A DNA stretch of 64,000 nt from NCBI GenBank assembly GCA_016946835.1, contig JACVTC010000055.1, positions 702,501-766,500 of the forward strand, read 5' to 3'. A program made the position numbers and the translations under genes. Below are positions 46,915 through 57,736 of this stretch, in pieces (the first letter of the stretch is position 1; each line of letters begins with the position of its first letter). Source of the stretch: Neocallimastix lanati (nom. inval.) (lineage: Eukaryota > Neocallimastigomycota > Neocallimastigomycetes > Neocallimastigales > Neocallimastigaceae). A model generated the notes under the pieces. The model did not search any database and had not been told where the DNA came from. It saw only the letters and a list, made by a program, of their open reading frames with translations.

Positions 46915-48880
46915 CTTCAGGCCAAGAGATAAAACTGCTGCTAAACTACTGCAGGATTAGAAAATACATTTCCATGAAAATATTTAAATATGTTAGAAAA
47001 TACCAAATACCGACCGGAAAGGAGAAGGATTATGTACAAGTTGAAGATCTCAAGGGATATTACATAGAAAAAACCGTCACAGAGAAACAAATTAATTTAG
47101 ATACTGACATAAATTTTATTTAAATAACAGTATTTCAGAAGAAATTAAGCAAAGTATCGACTTCGAAAAACACATCGTCTACCAAATATATAACATTCTC
47201 AAAGAATTAAATATTAAAGGTTAGAAAATAAAAAATTTAATTTATAAGATAATATTAATTTGTTCATTTTTGAATTAAATATATTCTTTAATGAACAAGA
47301 AGATATAATTAGTTCTTTATCGTAAGAAGAAAATATTAATTACATCTATACTTCTATTTCTATGAAATTAGCAATAAAAACAAATTTAATACTATATAAT
47401 GGAAGATAGGGAGCAGCTTCTTAATACTTAAAGAAAGTAATACCAAAAATGAAATATCTGAATTAATTAAGGGCAAACCTTGAAGTAAATAAAGATAAAG
47501 TTATTAAAAATTCAGTTATACTCAGTACAGAAATTAAAAGAAAAAAATAATAGAAATATAAAATGCTGTATCTGTAATAAAAGAGGACATAAAGCTAAGG
47601 ACTACTAGCATAACCCCAAGAATAAAAATAATAAGAATATGAAGAGGGATAGAAAAGAACAAACCAACAATGTGGAAGAAAGATGTAAACTAATCAATGT
47701 AAGGATAACCAATGCAACTTCTCAGATACCCTCTACGAAAACTAAACTACAATTCTGATAAATCAAGTTATTGAATAGGAGGGAAGTGTTGAAATAATAA
47801 AACAATAACCTAAATAAAACCTTAGCTATTATGTTTCTTCATCTGAAAGGGACACTCCCAACAAAGTAAACAAAGAAATAATCTGTTGGACAATAGATTC
47901 GGGAACAATATATTACATGACTAACCAACTCGAGCATCAGCATGACATAATACAATGTAATAAAATAATAGAATTTGCGAATGGTGGTAATGTAAAAGCA
48001 ACACATGAAGGATCGTATATAGGCTTCGTTAATAAAAAATAAAAAATTACATTAAAAAATGTATTATATATTCCTGTAATTTAAAAGAAGTTTGATATCT
48101 ATTGATAATCATAGTGAGGATATAAAACAGCATTCTATGGATAAAAATCTTGTTTTAGTTTATGGAACAGGAATAAAATATATACATGGATACTGTATCG
48201 GCTACAGGTACATTCATGTACTGAAATAAACACTTTTTAAAAATTTTAAACTATTATACAAGGTACAGTTGGGTCTTCTTCATGAGGACAAAAGGAGAAG
48301 TCTTTTATAACTTTGAAAAGTGGTAAAGAAGAATAAAGAACAGCTTTGGGAAGAATATAAATGGAAACGATTCACGAATAATCATTTTTGAAGATTTTTC
48401 ATAGACAATAGGACAATACAACAATTTTCAATCCCATATAATCCATAACAGAAGGAAGAGCTGAAAGGTTTCAAGAAATATTAATTTATAATGTATCAAC
48501 CATTTTAAAAGATGGAAGATTAAACCACAAGTTTTGGGAAGATCCTGTTAGAACGACAAATTACATTAATAACCGCTTACCACATCGAGGAAATAAAAAT
48601 GAAGTGCCTTTTGAAGTACTTTATAACGAAAAGGAAGATTATTGCAAGCTTAGAGTCTTCGGATGTCAAATGCTTTTTTATGTTTCAAAACATCTAAGAA
48701 CTCTCTACTTGGAATGTTTTTAGGTTATTTTCGTGAAAATCCAACTGCATATATAACACAAATAATAACAAAGTGATATTATCAAGAGCAAGTGGAATTC
48801 TTCGAAGACACATCTGGAAACACCCCAGTACCATTATCAACCTCTAAAATGGTGGACTTTGAATTAGAAGAAGAACAACA
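46915..48880 (+). mobile_element. Dead Ty1/copia retrotransposon: gag-protease-integrase
   Basis: Fragments occur in copia order on the plus strand. A gag-like stretch ends in a zinc knuckle CCICNKRGHKAKDY (47564-47605), whose last metal ligand is Tyr instead of Cys and is followed by a stop. The aspartic protease has WTIDSGTIYYMTN (DSG at 47896-47904) and later LKNVLYIPV. The integrase C-terminal part reads RTTNYINNRLPHRGNKNEVP (about 48550-48610), then FEVLYN, then LRVFGCQMLFYVSKHL and MFLGYF. Frames alternate and stops are numerous. No flanking LTR could be recognised. Confidence 0.8.
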
Positions 48881-49378
48881 ACAAGACCATTTAACTCAGG
48901 AATACAATGAAATAATAGTAACAATAGTCAAAGCGACATTGAATAAAATAATTTAATAATAATAATTCAAATAATTCAAATAATGATTTGCCACCAACCA
49001 ATAAAATTGATCCAAATAATTTTTATCAATATAATTTTAATTATAATTTACAGTTGCCTTTCAATAATAATTTACTTTTTGTAAATTATTTAAATCTTCA
49101 AATTTATATTCAAGGATTTTATAATTAAGAATCAGAAAATTTAAATGATTTTGACAATTTAAGAAATTTATATAAAAAATAATTACATTCAAAATGAGAA
49201 TTATAATTATCCTCAGAATGAATATAATGGTCAATTATAATTATATAAAAATAATTTAAATTTAAATTTTGATAATATTTAAGTGATCAAATTAATAATC
49301 CATTTAATGCATTTTTAAATTTAAAATCAAATTTAACTCAACAATATAATTTAATTGGTGAACAATTAAAAGAAAACA

Positions 49379-49412
<34 letters not shown>

Positions 49413-50079
49413 TGTATACCTAATGTTATTATCATTATCATTTTCATTTAAATTATTTAATTTTTTTTGATAATAACAATAACATTAGGTCTAATGTGAA
49501 TACAATCGAAGGTAAGGATTTAAATTCTATAGAGAATACTGTTAATAATAATATAAATAAAAGTAATAATGAGAATTCAGATAACTTAAATTTAAATTTT
49601 GAAAGCAACTTTAAAAACAATTTAAAAGAAAACATTTTAAAGTCAATATGTAAAAATAAACAAATTATTGAAAATATAAATTAAAATAAAAATAATAATA
49701 ATATTGATAATGTTAAAGATAATAATGGAATTAATGTTCGTTTAAATAATAATGACTTTAATAAGAATTGAAATAGTGATTATAAAATTCATATAATGAA
49801 TATCAAAATAATGATACAACTAAAACAATACAAGAAAATATTTTAACCGTTAATATAAAAATAATAATTATAATAAACAAATAAACAATGTAATTAAAAA
49901 TGTAAACAAAAAAGTGAACAAAAAAGTGAACAATTCAAATAAAGTAAACAATAGCACCCTAAATGAAAAACGAGAAAATAAAGTCAATTAATATTAAGGA
50001 TATAATAGTGACCAATTATTTTTATCAGCAGTAAAAGTGACTTACAGGAACCATAAAATTATTAAGTTAATATAATTTA
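48881..50079 (+). pseudogene. Asn-rich linker remnant of the copia polyprotein
   Basis: After the integrase remnant, broken frames encode strongly Asn-rich sequence (for example NNSNNSNNDLPPTNKIDPNN; 49496-49684 gives a 62-codon open piece with NNNINKSNNENSD). Such linkers can separate integrase from reverse transcriptase. An inverted repeat sits inside at 49419-49489 and an A29 run at 49381-49409. The association with copia is inferred from continuity, and from a similar Asn-rich stretch preceding the reverse transcriptase fragment at 55.8 kb. Confidence 0.5.
49419..49489. repeat. 22-bp inverted repeat around a 27-base loop
   Basis: CCTAATGTTATTATCATTAT (from 49419) pairs with the segment ending AATAACATTAGG (to 49489). 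The arms are 22 bases with two mismatches. It lies directly after a long A run in the Asn-rich copia remnant. Confidence 0.8.
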
Positions 50080-50337
50080 AATAAATTTTTAATGTTTCAT
50101 TTGTATAGGTTTTATTTATTTATTTATTTCATTTTACTGCCTTTTTTAATAGATTCATATGAACTAATCATAAATTTAATTTTTTTTTTTTTTTTTGTTT
50201 TTTAATAAAATTTTTATTTTCATTTTTTAATAAAAAAAATAAAATCTTTTTTATATATATCAAGATTAAAAAAAAAATTTTTTTTATAGAATTCAATATT
50301 ATTAAGTTTAATAATATTAATAAACTTATATAATAGT

Positions 50338-50413
50338 ATGTTATAAATGAGTGTTTGTCATTTCGCAAAATTTTAATAAATAGATAAATAAATAATAAAA
50401 TAAATAAATAAAT
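50338..50413 (+). repeat. Solo end of the CATTTCG fold-back family
   Basis: GTTATAAATGAGTGTTTGTC is followed by CATTTCGCAAAA (50359-50370) and by TTTTAATAAATAGATAAATA. It repeats, in the same orientation, the left terminus and the inner flank of the element starting at 50823 but contains just one CATTTCG unit. It is either a deletion derivative or a template-switch duplicate. Confidence 0.7.
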
Positions 50414-50822
50414 AAATATAAAATATAAAATATAAAAATTATAAAATATAAAATATAAAATAAAAAATAAAAAAAATAAAAAAAAATAAAAAAATAAAAA
50501 ATAAAAATATACAATATAAAATATAAAATATAAAATATATAATATTAAAAAAAATAAAAAAAAAATAGAAAATAGAAAATAAAAAATAATAAATAAATAA
50601 TAATAAATAAAAAATAAAAAATAAAAAATAGATAATAAAAAATAAAAAATAGATACCCTACTAAAAACATTTATATTATATATTATAAATGATATATTAA
50701 TGTAATAAATATTGGAATCTTCTTAATAAATTAATAAATAATTAATTCAATTAGTTTTGATAAAGTACGCCTTTGGTTCAAGTTCTCTTGTTGGGAGAAG
50801 TTTTATAAAGTTGTTATTTAAT

Positions 50823-52220
50823 TATAAAGAGTGTGTGTCATTTCGCAAAAATTCATTTCGGAAAAGTTTCATTTCGCAAAATTTTTTGTGTCATTTCGCA
50901 AAAGTTCATTTCGCAAAAATTTCATTTCGGAAAAGTTTCATTTCGCAAAATTTTAATAAATAGATAAATAAATAATAAAATAAATAAATAAATAATAAAA
51001 AAATAAAAAAAAAAAAAGAATTATAAAATATAAAATAAAAAATATAAAATAAAAAATATAAAATAAAAAATAAAAAATAAAAAAAAAAATAAAAATATAA
51101 AATATAAAATATAAAATATAAAATATAAAATATAAAATATAAAATATAAAATATAAAATATAAAATATAAAATAAAAAATAAAAAATAAAAAATAAAAAA
51201 TAAAAAATAAAAAATAAAAAATAAAAAATAAAAAATAAAAAATAAAAAATAAAAAATAAAAATTAAAAAAAAAAAAATAAAATATAAAATAAAAAATAAA
51301 AAATAAAAAATAAAAATAAAAAATATAAAATAAAAAATAAAAAAAAAAAAAATATAAAAAATATAAAAAATATAAAATATAAAATATAAAATATAAAATA
51401 TAAAATAAAAAAAAAAAATATAAAATATAAAATAAAAATAAAAATATAAAATAAAAAATATAAAATATAAAATATAAAATATAATTTAAAAAATAAAAAA
51501 AAATAAATACTATTTAAAATCATCCTAACTTTGTACTACTTTTAACTCCCTTTTTTATGATGTCCTCATCTTTTTTTTTTTTTTTTTTCTTTTAATTGAA
51601 TTATTTATAAATATTTCTTTTATTAAAAAAATTTATTAGCAATTTAAGATTTTTAAAATACTGCGCAAGGACTTAAAAGGTGTAAAATGATCAATTAATT
51701 ATTTAAATATTATTTTTTAATATTTTTTTTAATAATTATATTTTAAATTTAACAATTATATTTTAAATTATTATCCTTTACATCTTTTAAATTATTAATA
51801 CTTATTTTTTTATATATATAAAATTCTTATATATATTTTAAAAAATTATAAAACGTTTAAAACATATGATAAAATATTTTATTTTTTTAAAGAGTTAATT
51901 CTAATGAATATTTATTATTATATAATGTATATTTAATATATATATGTCCATATATATATGTATTTTTTTTTTAAAAAATTTAATTTTAAAATTTATTTAT
52001 TTATTATAGTTTTATATATTTATTTTTATTTATTTAGTTTTTTATTTAAATTATATATATTATTTATTTATTTTATTATTAATTTATTTATTTATTAAAA
52101 ATTTTGCGAAATGAAACTTTTCCGAAATGAAATTTTGCGAAATGAAACTTTTTATGTAAATTTTCCGAAATGAAACTTTCCGAAATGAAATTTTGCGAAA
52201 TGCTCCTCCCCCAATTATAA
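50823..52220. mobile_element. Fold-back element with CATTTCGSAAAA arrays
   Basis: The left arm has seven CATTTCG(C/G)AAAA units starting at 50839, 50854, 50870, 50892, 50907, 50923 and 50939. The right arm has six inverted units at 52102, 52118, 52133, 52161, 52178 and 52191 (the one at 52178 lacks a T). The symmetry continues inward for about 50 bases of AATAAATAGATAAATA-type sequence, and outward into TTATAA motifs (50822-50828 and 52215-52220). The body is low-complexity AAAAT/ATAAAA repeats with no gene. I interpret it as a non-autonomous fold-back or MITE-like element; the TTATAA-like flanks could be a target-site duplication. Confidence 0.65.
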
Positions 52221-53224
52221 AATTTATTTGTTTATTTAAAAATAATTATAAAATTAATACATGTATTTAATATTTATCTTGAAAATATAAAATAATTATA
52301 ATATAAATTTGGCATAAAATTGTGCTGCAAAGAATAATTATAAAGAATTATTCTTGTTTTTATATTTGAAATTCATAATAAACTATTTAATTAATTAATT
52401 CTCTTAGAGTAACTATTAAGTATTTAAAGTATTTAATATAAAAGTATTAAAATAATAATATAAAATATTAAAATAAAATATTCATAAAAATAATAATAAA
52501 ATATAAATTTATTATAATTAATAAAATATAAAATATTAATATAAAATAATAATTATTAAAAATAATTAAAAATATAATAAAATAAAATATTAAATATAAA
52601 AATAATAAAAATAATAAAAAGAAATTTATAAATTATTTCAATTTTAACATAACATAAAATTTATGTAATAAATTTTATGTTTACATTAATTTTTATGTTC
52701 TTTCATAATTTTATGTCTTTACATAATTTTAATTTTATCATGTTATTTTCGATCACGTTTTATTTATGTCACGAATTTGCAAATGATTTATTAATTTATT
52801 TTTATGTAATTATTAATATAATAATTTATTAATAATTAAAGTTTTTATTTACGTTTTATATCAGTTTCCATTTTATAACAATTATTATTATTAATTTTTA
52901 ATTTATCGGTGAACCAATAGTTTCAGTTTTATAGGTCAACAACAATAATGACAAAAAGGAAAAAAAAAAGTATAAAATAAAAAAAAATTCAGCAAAACTT
53001 TTAATTCTTTGAAAAAATTTTAACAAAAACATATACAAAAAAATATTTGAATTTAAAATTAAAAAAAGAAAAAATAAAAATATTATAATAAAAAAAAAAT
53101 AAATAAATAAATAAAAAAAAATAAAAAATAATTAATAACTTAAAAAGAAAAATTAATAAGTATAAAATTAACAAATAAGAAAGTAAATTCATTTAAAGTT
53201 AAAATATTTATTTTATCAACCAAA
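52221..53224. other. Upstream region of the CPBP protease gene
   Basis: A+T-rich spacer. A CCAAT motif (52914-52918, in GAACCAATAG) lies about 310 bases before the start codon, and several TTTTATGT motifs recur at 52670-52810. Neither is proven regulatory. Confidence 0.5.
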
Positions 53225-53929
53225 ATGACAAACAATAAAAATACCGAAAATAATGTGAATTCTATGTCCGAAGAGGACAAAAAATCAATGGAATTTTTAA
53301 AATCTCAAGAAAATCAAGTAGTTGTTATTGATATTCCAAACCATAAAAACGAAATTGAAACTTCTAAGACTGAAAAGAAAAGAAAGCATGTAAACTTTTT
53401 TAAGCAATTTTTAATACCAAGAGTGTATTATACTGCTATAGTGGTTTATATATTGTTTATGATAACAAATAATATTGTTCATTTTTTATTAGTTGCATTA
53501 AATATTTATGATGAAGATGGTAAAAGTTTAAATGAAGAAGATTTAGAAGAAGCATTAGCTGATGGTAAATTAAAATATATATTTGTGATATATGTAGTTA
53601 TAATTGGTCCAATTATCGAGGAATTATTTTTTAGATTATTACTTTTCAGAGGTATATCTATTATTGGAGAAAAGATTGGTAAAAATAATAAATTTATTCG
53701 TAGATTTATTAAATTTTTAGCATACCTAATATCTAGTGCTGTTTTTGCATTTGGACATTTCGATTTTAGTTTTAAAGTACTTATGTCTGATTACGTAAAT
53801 TTCCCAATTTATTTTATTATGGGTATTTTTTTTGCTATTGCATATGACTACGATGGATACTTTTTAGCTGCTATATTAACACATATATTAAATAATGCTG
53901 TTGCAACATTATTAATTTTTATTTTATGA
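53225..53929 (+). CDS. CPBP (CAAX/Abi) intramembrane metalloprotease, 234 aa
   Basis: A multi-spanning membrane protein of the CAAX-protease and bacteriocin-processing family. After a hydrophilic N-terminus of about 60 residues come hydrophobic segments, and the three signature motifs are intact: EELFFR at 132-137 (the EExxxR motif), FAFGH at 174-178 (FxxxH) and HILNN at 220-224 (HxxxN). These supply the catalytic glutamate and metal-binding residues. It probably cleaves a membrane-embedded peptide substrate; which one is unknown. The domain resembles prokaryotic Abi-type proteins more than eukaryotic Rce1, consistent with the large CPBP families reported in anaerobic gut fungi. There is one exon. 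The start is clear (ACCAAAATG). It lies between dead transposons but shows no damage itself. Confidence 0.88.
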   Translation: MTNNKNTENNVNSMSEEDKKSMEFLKSQENQVVVIDIPNHKNEIETSKTEKKRKHVNFFKQFLIPRVYYTAIVVYILFMITNNIVHFLLVALNIYDEDGKSLNEEDLEEALADGKLKYIFVIYVVIIGPIIEELFFRLLLFRGISIIGEKIGKNNKFIRRFIKFLAYLISSAVFAFGHFDFSFKVLMSDYVNFPIYFIMGIFFAIAYDYDGYFLAAILTHILNNAVATLLIFIL

Positions 53930-54567
53930 ATAAATGATAATAATGGAGTATTTTAAACTTTATTATTTACTAAATGATACATTAAATAAAAATTAAAAAT
54001 GAATATTTAGAATAATGATATGATTATTATTATTATTTTAATAAAATTTTATTTTTATTTTTATTTATAATTTTTTTTTTTTTTTTGAAAAATAAAATCA
54101 TGATACCAAAGATTTTAAAAAAGAAAAAGATTAAATAAATCATTAAAGTAAGCAAAATACATAATATGAAAAAAATTAAATAAATAAATAAATAAATAAA
54201 AAATAAAGTTAAAAAAATAAAAGAAAATTATGAATAAAATATTTAGTGTCAAAAAATATTGTTAATATAATGGATACCACACTATCTATTTTATAGATGT
54301 TACTTCTTTGTTTTATTATTTTAGTTTTAACTGGTGATAATGTTACTACACATGGTATACATCACACCGAAATTTTTAAAACTTTTGAACTTGTTTTTAT
54401 TCTTTATTGCATTAAATATTTTATGAGTAATTAAAATTTTTTTTTTTTTTTTTTATTTTTTTACTTAATTTATTACATACATTTTATTTTTTATTTTTTT
54501 TTAAAAAAATATAATACATTAAAATATAATTATCTCTTTAATAAAGCACGGAAATATATCCTCTCAG

Positions 54568-54606
<39 letters not shown>

Positions 54607-54635
54607 TAAACCATTTAAAATCTACTATTAATCAT
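53930..54635. other. Spacer with a possible short secreted-peptide ORF
   Basis: Mostly A/T repeats, ending with an A31 run (54572-54602) just before the LINE copy. At 54297-54434 a 45-codon frame begins MLLLCFIILVLTGDNV, which looks like a signal peptide, and continues HGIHHTEIFKTFELVFILYC before a stop. It could be the first exon of a gene cut off by the LINE insertion, or chance. No acceptor or continuation was recognised. Confidence 0.4.
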
Positions 54636-55631
54636 AACTTGTTCATTAATGATATTTTTAATAATTGTAATAAATATGGCATCTCAATTAGTGATAAACG
54701 TTGTTGTGGAGGTCTTTTCGCAGATAACATTGTGTTATGTGCTCCAACAAGATCCCAACTCAAGAAATTGTTAAAGTTTGTGAGTAAATGGGCTAGAAAC
54801 AATGAAATGCAATTTGGTATCAATAAATGTGCCAGTCTAGTAGTACGAGGGGAATTTTCTAGATTTCTTTATAATAGTAATCCTACCTTTTATCTTTCAA
54901 GTCAAGAGTTACCTAATACGAATTGTTATACCTACTTAGGTGTACCATTATCAAATGATCTAGAATTGAAACCGATCATACAGAGAATGAATAATAAAGT
55001 AAGAAAAGCACTTTATTCCATAAAAGGATTTCTTAAGAATCCTCATATTCCTGTCCCTTATAAAAGAATGTTATTTTCAGCTATAGTAATTAAACAAATT
55101 TCATATTATGCACCTCTACTTGGATCTAACAAAGAAAGAACGAGAAGTACATAGACACTAGTTAATTCAGGATTATACTGGATTGAAGGATTTTCTAAAG
55201 GGAATAGCTTTACTTCCCTTTATTGTGTTTCTAAAGAACTTAATATTCCTCCTCTTTTGGCTAAATGTGCGATTGCTCAGGTAAGGTGTTTTAAAAAATG
55301 GAAAAACTTGAAATGTATTATCTCTGATTTACTTAGAGATATATCTCGTTGTAAACGTCATGCATGGGATAAAGAAAGTAAAATTTTAGCTGACAAATTA
55401 GATAAATTTCCATCAAAAAAAGCTATTTTAAACTTTTACTGGGATAGAGATATGGCAGGAAAATCAATTAAAGCTAAGGCTTATAAAAAAAATAGATTTG
55501 AGAAAACTAGAGAGTGTCTTAAGCTAAATTATAAATATCCTGAATTTAGCGTTGATTATTACTTTTTATTTCACGTTACTTTTTCATTTATTATTATGTT
55601 CAAATTGGATAATATTTATTTATTTTATTAA
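54636..55631 (+). mobile_element. 5'-truncated LINE, copy 2 (RT C-terminal part)
   Basis: Very similar at DNA level to 34391-35022 of copy 1, but it starts abruptly within the reverse transcriptase, the usual outcome of incomplete target-primed reverse transcription. The frame from 54639 to 55631 is continuous except for one TAG at 55152-55154, where copy 1 has CAG. The catalytic motif reads FADN (54717-54728) rather than FADD, removing a metal-binding aspartate. Beyond the break point of copy 1 it adds the C-terminal region: LLAKCAIAQVRCFKKWKN, HAWDKESKILADKLDKFPSK. A T31 tract follows at 55639-55669. Confidence 0.88.
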
Positions 55632-55637
55632 TTCTGT

Positions 55638-55671
<34 letters not shown>

Positions 55672-55739
55672 TAAAATTAATAGTATTCATGTATTTTATA
55701 AAAGAATAAATAAATAAAGATTAAAGTTCTCAATAATTG

Positions 55740-56330
55740 CGGCTATATATATATATATATAAAAACTATTCATAATAATAATAATATTTATGATAGTATT
55801 AATCCTTATAATTATAATCATAAAATATTAATTTTAATAATAATAATTCTAATAATATTAATTATAACAATAGTAATAATGATAATATCATCAATACTAT
55901 TGAAATTGAAGACGAAGAAGTATTTATCAATAAACCTTTAAATGTGCTCATGCCGATGAATGGGATATTGCCATTCAACAAGAGCCCAAGAATTCATATG
56001 ATAATAATACTATGACTTTTGCCAAAGAACTACCTAGAGAAAAATGACTAATTACAACAAGATGGGTTTTTTACAATTAAAAAAGATATGAATAATAAAA
56101 TTATTAGAAGAAAATTCATACTTGTTCAAGAAGTTTCAACAAAATATACAGTATTGATTATGAATTTACATATAATCTAATCTTAAAGAATGTGTATATA
56201 AAATTACTTCTTTCCTATGCTGCCAAACTTCAATGGACTGTCTACCAATTAGATTTCAATTCAGCCTACTTGAATGCCACCTTGAGCAAAGAAATTTACA
56301 CCTATATATTCCATTTATACGGTGATAAAA
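55740..56330 (+). pseudogene. Ty1/copia reverse transcriptase N-terminal fragment
   Basis: An Asn-rich stretch (NNSNNINYNNSNNDN, about 55840-55890) leads into ADEWDIAIQQE (about 55950), then LITTRWVF (56048 onward), then IKKDMNNKIIRRKFILVQE, then LQWTVYQLDFNSAYLNATLS and KEIYTYIF (to about 56320). This matches the start of copia reverse transcriptase (W-x-A-I-x-E; G-x-RWVFKIK; QLDVKTAFLNG). At least one frameshift and several stops break it, and the palm domain with its catalytic YVDD is absent. It may be the missing continuation of the element at 46.9-50.0 kb. Confidence 0.7.
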
Positions 56331-56506
56331 ACTGAGTATTCAGCATTGGCTAACTTAAAATTTAATATTAAATAGTTAATAAATAAAAAATTTTTTTATA
56401 AAATAAAATTTTATATATATCATAGTTTAAATTAATACATAGTATTTTAATATTGGCGATTTATTATTAAATAATATAATATTATCAAAAAAAATTTATT
56501 ATTATT

Positions 56507-56770
56507 TCATATAAAGTAAATTAGGAACTTAGTATTAGAATTTTCTTGAACTTGCAATAAAACTGCACCAATAATATAGGAAGAAGCAATTGTTCGAATG
56601 ATTAGTAGAGAATTAATTTCTGAGTATTTTAATAACGAATTCGAACAAATAACATTTTTGAGACTCTTAATGTCATCAATATAAATATTCATTCAAAGAA
56701 ATGGTTTTTTGGACTATTAAGTTTGTACAAACAATTTAAATACCAGCAAAATTAGGAATATATTTTAGGT
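56507..56770 (-). pseudogene. Ty3/gypsy RT-RNase H fragment
   Basis: On the minus strand, KYIPNFAGI (about 56758-56734) matches the end of gypsy reverse transcriptase (YRKFIPNFA). Then VICSNSLLKYSEINSLLIIR and TIASSYIIGAVLLQVQENSN (within 56692-56507) match the start of the RNase H domain, normally TDASxxGxGAVLxQ. The first catalytic aspartate is replaced by isoleucine. Stops and shifts lie between the pieces. It is a short dead remnant. Confidence 0.7.
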
Positions 56771-57682
56771 ACTAGGGGCCTAAAAAGGAACGAAGTTGTG
56801 TTACATCTTTTGTTGTACTTCACGATGCTATTACAAGAACTTTACGATGTCATTGGCTTAATCCCATCTCTAGTGAGTATATGAACGGGAATATCAACTA
56901 AATTTTTACAAAATAAGCTTTTAGAGAGATTATATAATGTAATCAATAATTAATAGTTAAGAAAAAATAAATCAAGAATACTTATGAGGTTGTAAAACCT
57001 TTTAAAGTATGATTGATTGATTAAAAAAATGGTTTTATTAATTTGATAAAGTACTCTTAAATATTCTATAATGTATAATGTAAAATTATTAATCTTATAT
57101 TAATAGATAATGATTACATTCAATAATGTTAATAATTTAAACAATCTATTTGAACAACATAAAAAATGAATGTAATAAATTAAATAAATCTATTCTTGAG
57201 ATGAAGAAATAAAACTTTTATATGTCGCAAAACGAATTATATAAAATTGGGATAAATTCACCACCAATCGATAATAATTGAAGTTTTGAAGATTTAATTT
57301 ATTTTATTAATAAAGTTCAAACTTATTCTAATACATAAATAAAAATATTAATAACATTTACTTTTAGTATTAAATACTGTATATATATGTTTTAATAATA
57401 AATTTCCAAGAGTATAAATTTTATTACAATATAGTAACAACTACAAAAGATACATATAATTATATTTTTAAGTATTTCCATTTTCAATAAATATTTTATA
57501 AATAAAATATTATTTATAAATAGTTATTAATAATTTAATAATTACAAACTATTCCCCTTTTTTTTCTCATTATTAATGAATTTTCATTGTGTTTTTATTA
57601 ATAATAATAATAATAATAATAATAATGATAATAATAATAATAATAATAATAAATGTATTTTTATTATAAATGAATTTTTATT

Positions 57683-57736
<54 letters not shown>

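Noticed and set aside
47765-47800. GGAGGGAAG followed by TGTTGAAATA as a polypurine tract/LTR start
   Set aside because: It lies inside the copia coding remnant between the zinc knuckle and protease, where no LTR should be; it reads better as decayed coding sequence.
51000-52080. Coding potential inside the fold-back element
   Set aside because: The body is AAAAT/ATAAAA low complexity; its open frames are Phe/Ile/Leu strings only.
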